Assembly (NCBI GenBank): GCA_900753165.1
Contig: CAADYC010000039.1
Coordinates: forward strand, 1-8,852
DNA length: 8,852 nt
Origin: Clostridia bacterium
Lineage (GTDB): Bacteria > Bacillota > Clostridia > TANB77 > CAG-508
Direction of reading: 5' to 3'
Positions 5,306 to 8,852 of the stretch are shown here, piece after piece. Made by a program: the position numbers and the translations under genes. The notes beneath the pieces were generated by a model. It searched no databases. It was not told the DNA's origin and was given only the letters and a program-made list of their open reading frames with translations. Each line of letters opens with the position of its first letter. Within the stretch, counting starts at the first letter, position 1.

Positions 5306-7024
5306 TTAATTCTTTAAAATTTCTTTTAATTCTTCATTACGTTTAACTTTCTTAGTAGTAGTCTTTATCAGTTCTTTATCAGTCAAAATCATATTCATAA
5401 TATGTTTATATCTAGGAACAGTAGTATTAACTTCATTCTTAATTCTATCCCAAATAATATCTCTAATCTCATCAAAAGAAATATCGCCATATTTTTGTTT
5501 TACTTCATCTTTATTATAAACAACCTTAACAGAAAGTTTAACATCATTTTTATCAACTTCGTCAGGCATTCCAAATACCATGCATTCATCTATTAAATCT
5601 ATTCTATTAACTAGTGTTTCTATTTCCTCTGGGAAGATTTTTTTACCATTTTTAAGAACAATCATATTCTTTTGTCTACCTGTTATAAAAATAAAGCCAT
5701 CTTTATCAATATAACCTAAATCTCCAGTATAGAACCAACCATCTTTAAGTACTTTATTTGTTTCTTCTTCGTTTTCATAGTAACCAAGCATTACATTAGG
5801 TCCTTTTGCACGTAACTCCCCTATACCATTATCGTCTTTATTTACGATTTCAACAGTCACATTTTCCATTGGAACTCCTATTGAACCTGTTCTTGATTTA
5901 TACATATTTTCCGCAGCTATAACTGGTGATGTTTCTGTTAAACCATATCCTTGTGCTACATTAATTCCTAAATCTATAAATCCTTTTTGTATTTTAGGGT
6001 CTAATGGTGCTCCACCTGAAATTACAAATCTCATTTTTCCGCCTAATTGGTCAATTAACTGTTTAAATAATTTTCTTCTAATATCTATATGGAATTTTAA
6101 TAAGAAGTTACTAACTCTTATAGCATTTTTTATAAGTTTTGTTTTTCCCTGTTTATCAATTTCTTTTACCACTTTATTGTAGATTGCTTCTACCAATAGT
6201 GGTACACCAACAAATACAGATACTTCATATTCTTTTAAGTTTTGTGCCACATATCTTAATCCATCTGGGAATGATGTCCTAGCACCACATGCTAACATAA
6301 CGATTAGACATGTTGAACCAAATATATGATGCATTGGTAGAAATGCTAAATTTGAGTCTGTGCTTCTAATGTCTTCAACTCTTTGCATTGCATATACATT
6401 TGATGCAATATTTTTTTGTGATAGCATTACAGCTTTTGATTTTGATGTTGTGCCTGATGTGAATAATAAAATATTCATTGCATTTTCGTCTATTTTTGCA
6501 GATATATATTCTTTGTTACCTTCTTCTAGTAATTTTTGTCCTTCCTCTTTTAATGTATTTATATCTTTATATCCTGCTAGTTTTGACATACAAATATATT
6601 CTTTTACATTTGTATTGTTTCTGTTTTTTATTTCTTCTATTTTTTCTATGTATTTTTCATCAAAATATATTGCATCTGCTTTACTTCTCATTAATGAGCT
6701 TTCTAGTTCATCTATTTGCAAATCTTTGTCTAATGGAATTGATACTATTCCGCCTAATAAACTTGTTAAGTGTCCTAGTGCCCATTCATATCTATTTCGT
6801 CCCAAAATAGCTATTCTTTTATTTTTAAATCCCATACTGTATAATTTAGTACCTAATGCATTTATTTGTTCTAAAAGCATTTTATAAGTTATATTTTCGT
6901 ATGTTTTGTTTTTCCCTTCTTGGTGTTTTACTATAAATGCTATATTGTTTGCATATGTTTTGGCTGAGTTGTATATTAGTTCTTTTATGTCCTTAACTTC
7001 TTGGACTATTTTTTCTTTTTTCAT
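5306..7024 (-). CDS. Long-chain acyl-CoA ligase-like AMP-forming enzyme
   Basis: ANL-superfamily adenylating enzyme that activates a carboxylic acid, probably a fatty acid, with ATP to an acyl-adenylate and then a thioester. Motifs in order over 572 residues: P-loop FTSGTTSKSKAV (188-199), MHHIFG (231-236), ISGGAPLDP (335-343), YGLTETSP (360-367), GELRAKGPNVMLGYY (402-416), YTGDLG (432-437), ITGRQKNMIVLKNGKKIFPEE (447-467), and the C-terminal catalytic-lysine region TTTKKVKR (555-562). The P-loop is a variant: TSGTTSKSKAV replaces the usual TSGTTGxPKGV. Length and order fit FadD-type ligases; an acyl-ACP or acyl-carrier-protein ligase role cannot be excluded. The start is supported by AAGGAAGG (7041-7034), 9 bases upstream. 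It is divergent from the flippase gene and monocistronic as seen here. No beta-oxidation genes are nearby, so feeding exogenous or recycled fatty acids into lipid synthesis is more plausible than degradation. Confidence 0.88.
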   Translation of the reverse strand: MKKEKIVQEVKDIKELIYNSAKTYANNIAFIVKHQEGKNKTYENITYKMLLEQINALGTKLYSMGFKNKRIAILGRNRYEWALGHLTSLLGGIVSIPLDKDLQIDELESSLMRSKADAIYFDEKYIEKIEEIKNRNNTNVKEYICMSKLAGYKDINTLKEEGQKLLEEGNKEYISAKIDENAMNILLFTSGTTSKSKAVMLSQKNIASNVYAMQRVEDIRSTDSNLAFLPMHHIFGSTCLIVMLACGARTSFPDGLRYVAQNLKEYEVSVFVGVPLLVEAIYNKVVKEIDKQGKTKLIKNAIRVSNFLLKFHIDIRRKLFKQLIDQLGGKMRFVISGGAPLDPKIQKGFIDLGINVAQGYGLTETSPVIAAENMYKSRTGSIGVPMENVTVEIVNKDDNGIGELRAKGPNVMLGYYENEEETNKVLKDGWFYTGDLGYIDKDGFIFITGRQKNMIVLKNGKKIFPEEIETLVNRIDLIDECMVFGMPDEVDKNDVKLSVKVVYNKDEVKQKYGDISFDEIRDIIWDRIKNEVNTTVPRYKHIMNMILTDKELIKTTTKKVKRNEELKEILKN

Positions 7025-7050
7025 TTTTATTTTCCTTCCTTAAAATACGA

Positions 7051-7078
7051 AATCTGTAAAAATTATTTTTAACAGATT
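7051..7078. repeat. Inverted repeat in the acyl-CoA ligase leader
   Basis: AATCTGT (7051-7057) pairs with ACAGATT (7072-7078). After one mismatch four A-T pairs follow, leaving a 4-base loop. On the minus strand it sits between the predicted promoter and the ribosome binding site, about 10 bases upstream of the latter. It could be a palindromic operator or a leader hairpin. Confidence 0.55.
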
Positions 7079-7167
7079 AGTCTTGTTAGCAGTTGAATTA
7101 AATTACAATTGCTTTTACAATAATACACTATTTTTAAAAATTTGTCACTAGTCTTGGTGGTCAGTTG
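7078..7167. repeat. Pair of split direct repeats TAGTCTTG-N4/5-CAGTTG
   Basis: Copy A is 7078-7085 plus 7090-7095; copy B is 7149-7156 plus 7162-7167, 71 bp away. Both 8-mers and both 6-mers are identical; the gaps are 4 and 5 bases. Copy B adjoins the predicted ligase -35 and overlaps the candidate flippase -35. More CAGTT words follow at 7171 and 7176. These are G/C-richer than the surrounding spacer, suggesting a protein-binding site. Confidence 0.5.
7120..7148 (-). promoter_or_regulatory. Predicted SigA-type promoter of the acyl-CoA ligase gene
   Basis: Minus strand GTGACA (plus 7143-7148), 17 bases, TATTAT (plus 7120-7125); each hexamer matches consensus at 5 of 6. It predicts a leader of roughly 90 bases that includes the inverted repeat at 7051-7078. 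Confidence 0.55.
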
Positions 7168-7193
7168 TTACAGTTCAGTTATTATTTTAAAAT
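7165..7193 (+). promoter_or_regulatory. Candidate SigA-type promoter of the flippase gene
   Basis: TTGTTA (7165-7170), 17 bases, TAAAAT (7188-7193), matching 4 of 6 and 5 of 6. Transcription would start near 7200, leaving about 25 bases to the TTG start with the ribosome binding site in between. Confidence 0.4.
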
Positions 7194-7224
7194 TTCTGCA
7201 TATTCATTAAAGAGGTGAATTTAT

Positions 7225-8736
7225 TTGAGACAAAAAAGTAAACTATTTCTAATAAATGGTGCAATACTAACAAGTACATCACTACTTATGAAATTTGCAG
7301 CACTTATTTTCAATATATACATATCAAATCAAATAGGTTCAGAAGCGGTTGGTGTATTCAGCTTAGTAATGGCTGTATACCTATTTTTCATAACTGTTGC
7401 AACATCTGGATTAAACATTGCTGTAACTGTTATTGTTTCAGAAAAATTTGCTTTAAATAAAAATAAACAAGCTATAAAAGCAATACGTACTTGTATATTT
7501 TTTAGCTTGTTATTAGGAATAACTGCAGGTGGACTAATTTTACTTTTTTCTGATTTTATTACAAATAAATGCTTACACAATATGGTTTCTTCTACGCCAT
7601 TATTTTACATAGCAATCGGATTACCTTTTATTGCAATGTCTTCTTGTATCAGTAGTTATTTTACCACTGTACGAAAGGCTTATAAAAATGCAATTACCCA
7701 AGTTTTTGAATTTACAATTAAAATGGTTGCAACAATAATATTGCTAAAAATAAATATAGCTAATGGTGTGGAAGCGGTTTGTATTTCGCTTATTTTAGCT
7801 GATGTAATTTCAGAAGTATGTTCTTTTACATTGATTTTTATTTTGTATATTATAGATATAAGACTTAAAAAATTGGAAGATGTCCGTTCATTTGGACAAA
7901 GATTTAATATTTTAAAAATTGCTTTTCCAGTAGCTGTTACATCATATATACGCTCTGGGCTTTCAACTTTAAAACAATTGATAATTCCTACTCAACTTGA
8001 AAAGTCTGGCATTTCTTGTAGCAGAGCTCTTTCACAATATGGTATGATTAATGGTATGGTACTTCCAGTTATAACATTTCCAACTGTTCTTACAGATTCT
8101 TATAGTATGCTTTTAATACCGGAATTTTCAACATATGTAGCACAAAAAAATTATAAAGCAATTAACTATGTTGCAAATAAAATTTTTAAAATCACATGTG
8201 CCTTTTCGATGTGTGTTTGTAGTATATTTTTTATATTTTCAAATGATTTAGGGTTGGCTATTTATAATAACATTGAAACAGGATATTTTTTTAAGGTGTT
8301 TACACCATTTATATTTTTTATGTATATGGACCATATTATAGACTGTATTTTAAAAGGCTTGAACAAACAATTTGGAGTTATGTGTTGTAATATTTTAGAT
8401 TTAAGTATTACAACATGCTTTATTTATTTTTTACTTCCTATTTTAGGTATTAAAGGATATATACTTTCTATATTTTTTAGTGAAGTTTTAAATTTTAGTA
8501 TTAGTCTTTTCCAATTGTTTAAATATTCAAAAATAAAGCCTAATTTGATAGATTGGATTATTGTTCCTTCACTATGTAGCTTAATTGCATATTTTACTAT
8601 TAATATTTTTAATTTTAGTTTAATTAATCTAAGCATTAACTTAGTTTTTAATATATTACTTTTCATTTTAGTTTATTTAATAACATTTTTTATAACCAAT
8701 ATATTATTAAGATTATCTAAAAATAAAAACAGCTAA
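7225..8736 (+). CDS. SpoVB/MATE-like lipid-linked oligosaccharide flippase
   Basis: Polytopic inner-membrane protein of 503 residues, hydrophobic throughout with about 12-14 membrane segments. It belongs to the MOP exporter group (SpoVB, MurJ, Wzx) that flips undecaprenyl-linked sugars to the outer face. The N-terminus is most like SpoVB: basic MRQKSKLF, a first helix ending KFAALIFNIYISNQIGSEAVG, then FSLVMAVYLFFITVATSGLN. SpoVB has about 518 residues. It starts at TTG 7225, supported by AGAGGTG 7 bases upstream; it ends inside a terminator hairpin. A convergent glycosyltransferase lies just downstream, fitting an envelope-polysaccharide role, though the sporulation genes in the window make a spore-cortex role equally possible. 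Spore-former genomes carry several paralogues (SpoVB, YtgP/MurJ, YkvU, YabM), so no symbol is given. Confidence 0.85.
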   Translation: MRQKSKLFLINGAILTSTSLLMKFAALIFNIYISNQIGSEAVGVFSLVMAVYLFFITVATSGLNIAVTVIVSEKFALNKNKQAIKAIRTCIFFSLLLGITAGGLILLFSDFITNKCLHNMVSSTPLFYIAIGLPFIAMSSCISSYFTTVRKAYKNAITQVFEFTIKMVATIILLKINIANGVEAVCISLILADVISEVCSFTLIFILYIIDIRLKKLEDVRSFGQRFNILKIAFPVAVTSYIRSGLSTLKQLIIPTQLEKSGISCSRALSQYGMINGMVLPVITFPTVLTDSYSMLLIPEFSTYVAQKNYKAINYVANKIFKITCAFSMCVCSIFFIFSNDLGLAIYNNIETGYFFKVFTPFIFFMYMDHIIDCILKGLNKQFGVMCCNILDLSITTCFIYFLLPILGIKGYILSIFFSEVLNFSISLFQLFKYSKIKPNLIDWIIVPSLCSLIAYFTINIFNFSLINLSINLVFNILLFILVYLITFFITNILLRLSKNKNS

Positions 8737-8748
8737 AATGCTGTTTTT
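8725..8748. terminator. Bidirectional terminator overlapping two stop codons
   Basis: Perfect 9-bp stem AAAAACAGC/GCTGTTTTT (8725-8733 with 8740-8748) around a 6-base loop. T runs leave both sides: TTTTTATTC on the plus strand and TTTTTATTTTTAG on the minus strand. The flippase stop (8734-8736) forms half of the loop, and the opposing glycosyltransferase stop (8749-8747) overlaps the stem foot. Confidence 0.9.
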
Positions 8749-8851
8749 ATTCATCTATATTTATTTTTTTATTAATTATATATTGAGGTCTGCCTTTGCA
8801 TTCATCATATATTCTTGATATATATTCACCTAACATCCATAAAGAAATTAA
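8747..8851 (-). CDS. C-terminal fragment of a family 2 glycosyltransferase (runs off window)
   Basis: Only the last 34 residues are visible, too short for a normal gene call. They read LISLWMLGEYISRIYDECKGRP, then QYIINKKINIDE and stop. A membrane helix followed by LGEYxxRIYxExKxRPxYI is the characteristic end of polyprenyl-phosphate glycosyltransferases of the GtrB/dolichyl-phosphate-mannose-synthase type. These attach a sugar to undecaprenyl phosphate at the membrane. The gene is convergent with the flippase and its stop overlaps the shared terminator. The catalytic domain is outside the window, so donor and acceptor cannot be judged. Confidence 0.75.
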   Translation of the reverse strand, partial: LISLWMLGEYISRIYDECKGRPQYIINKKINIDE

Positions 8852-8852
8852 A

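Noticed and set aside
6360..6887. Plus-strand open frames opposite the acyl-CoA ligase
   Set aside because: Low-complexity hydrophobic antisense translation of a well-supported enzyme; no motif or start signal.
7329..7580. Minus-strand frames opposite the flippase (7329-7580, 8424-8666)
   Set aside because: No ribosome binding site or recognisable domain, and they overlap a continuous transporter gene.

Overview
The window is AT-rich DNA, visibly well under 35% G+C, with strong AGGAGG-type ribosome binding sites, short intergenic spaces, rho-independent terminators and several TTG/GTG starts. It carries two mother-cell sporulation genes (spoIIID and the dipicolinate synthase B gene). Together these point to the chromosome of an endospore-forming member of the Bacillota, most likely an anaerobic Clostridia-type gut bacterium. 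I see no tRNA, rRNA, CRISPR array, insertion sequence or phage block. It reads as an ordinary core-genome segment with one notable regulatory locus.

Region by region: (1) 2-904 (+) is a Xer-family tyrosine recombinase whose 5' end lies outside the window. (2) 1029-1322 (-) is a small membrane-anchored LysM protein resembling the SOS division inhibitor YneA. It has a consensus SigA-type promoter flanked by two nearly identical, inverted LexA-box-like sites. (3) 1431-4106 (-) is a probable two-gene unit of pepF (oligoendopeptidase F) followed by a CmpB-type (PF06541) multi-spanning membrane protein. (4) 4257-4523 (-) is spoIIID and 4667-5245 (+) is dpaB/spoVFB; they are divergent from a shared 143-bp spacer. 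(5) 5306-7024 (-) is a long-chain acyl-CoA ligase-like adenylating enzyme. (6) 7225-8736 (+) is a SpoVB/MATE-like lipid-linked oligosaccharide flippase, divergent from the ligase across a 200-bp spacer holding an inverted repeat and a split direct repeat. (7) 8747-8851 (-) is the C-terminal end of a family 2 glycosyltransferase that runs out of the window.

Functional links: the left part suggests a DNA-damage/chromosome-segregation neighbourhood, with a Xer recombinase next to an apparently SOS-controlled division inhibitor. The middle is sporulation: SpoIIID is a mother-cell transcription factor and DpaB makes dipicolinate in the mother cell. The right end concerns lipids and envelope glycans (acyl-CoA ligase, flippase, glycosyltransferase). 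Convergent gene pairs are separated by hairpins at 925-952, 5245-5271 and 8725-8748. The most rewarding site is the double LexA-like operator at 1377-1428. The apparent absence of dpaA beside dpaB is also worth following up. I do not see a clearly undescribed multi-gene system.
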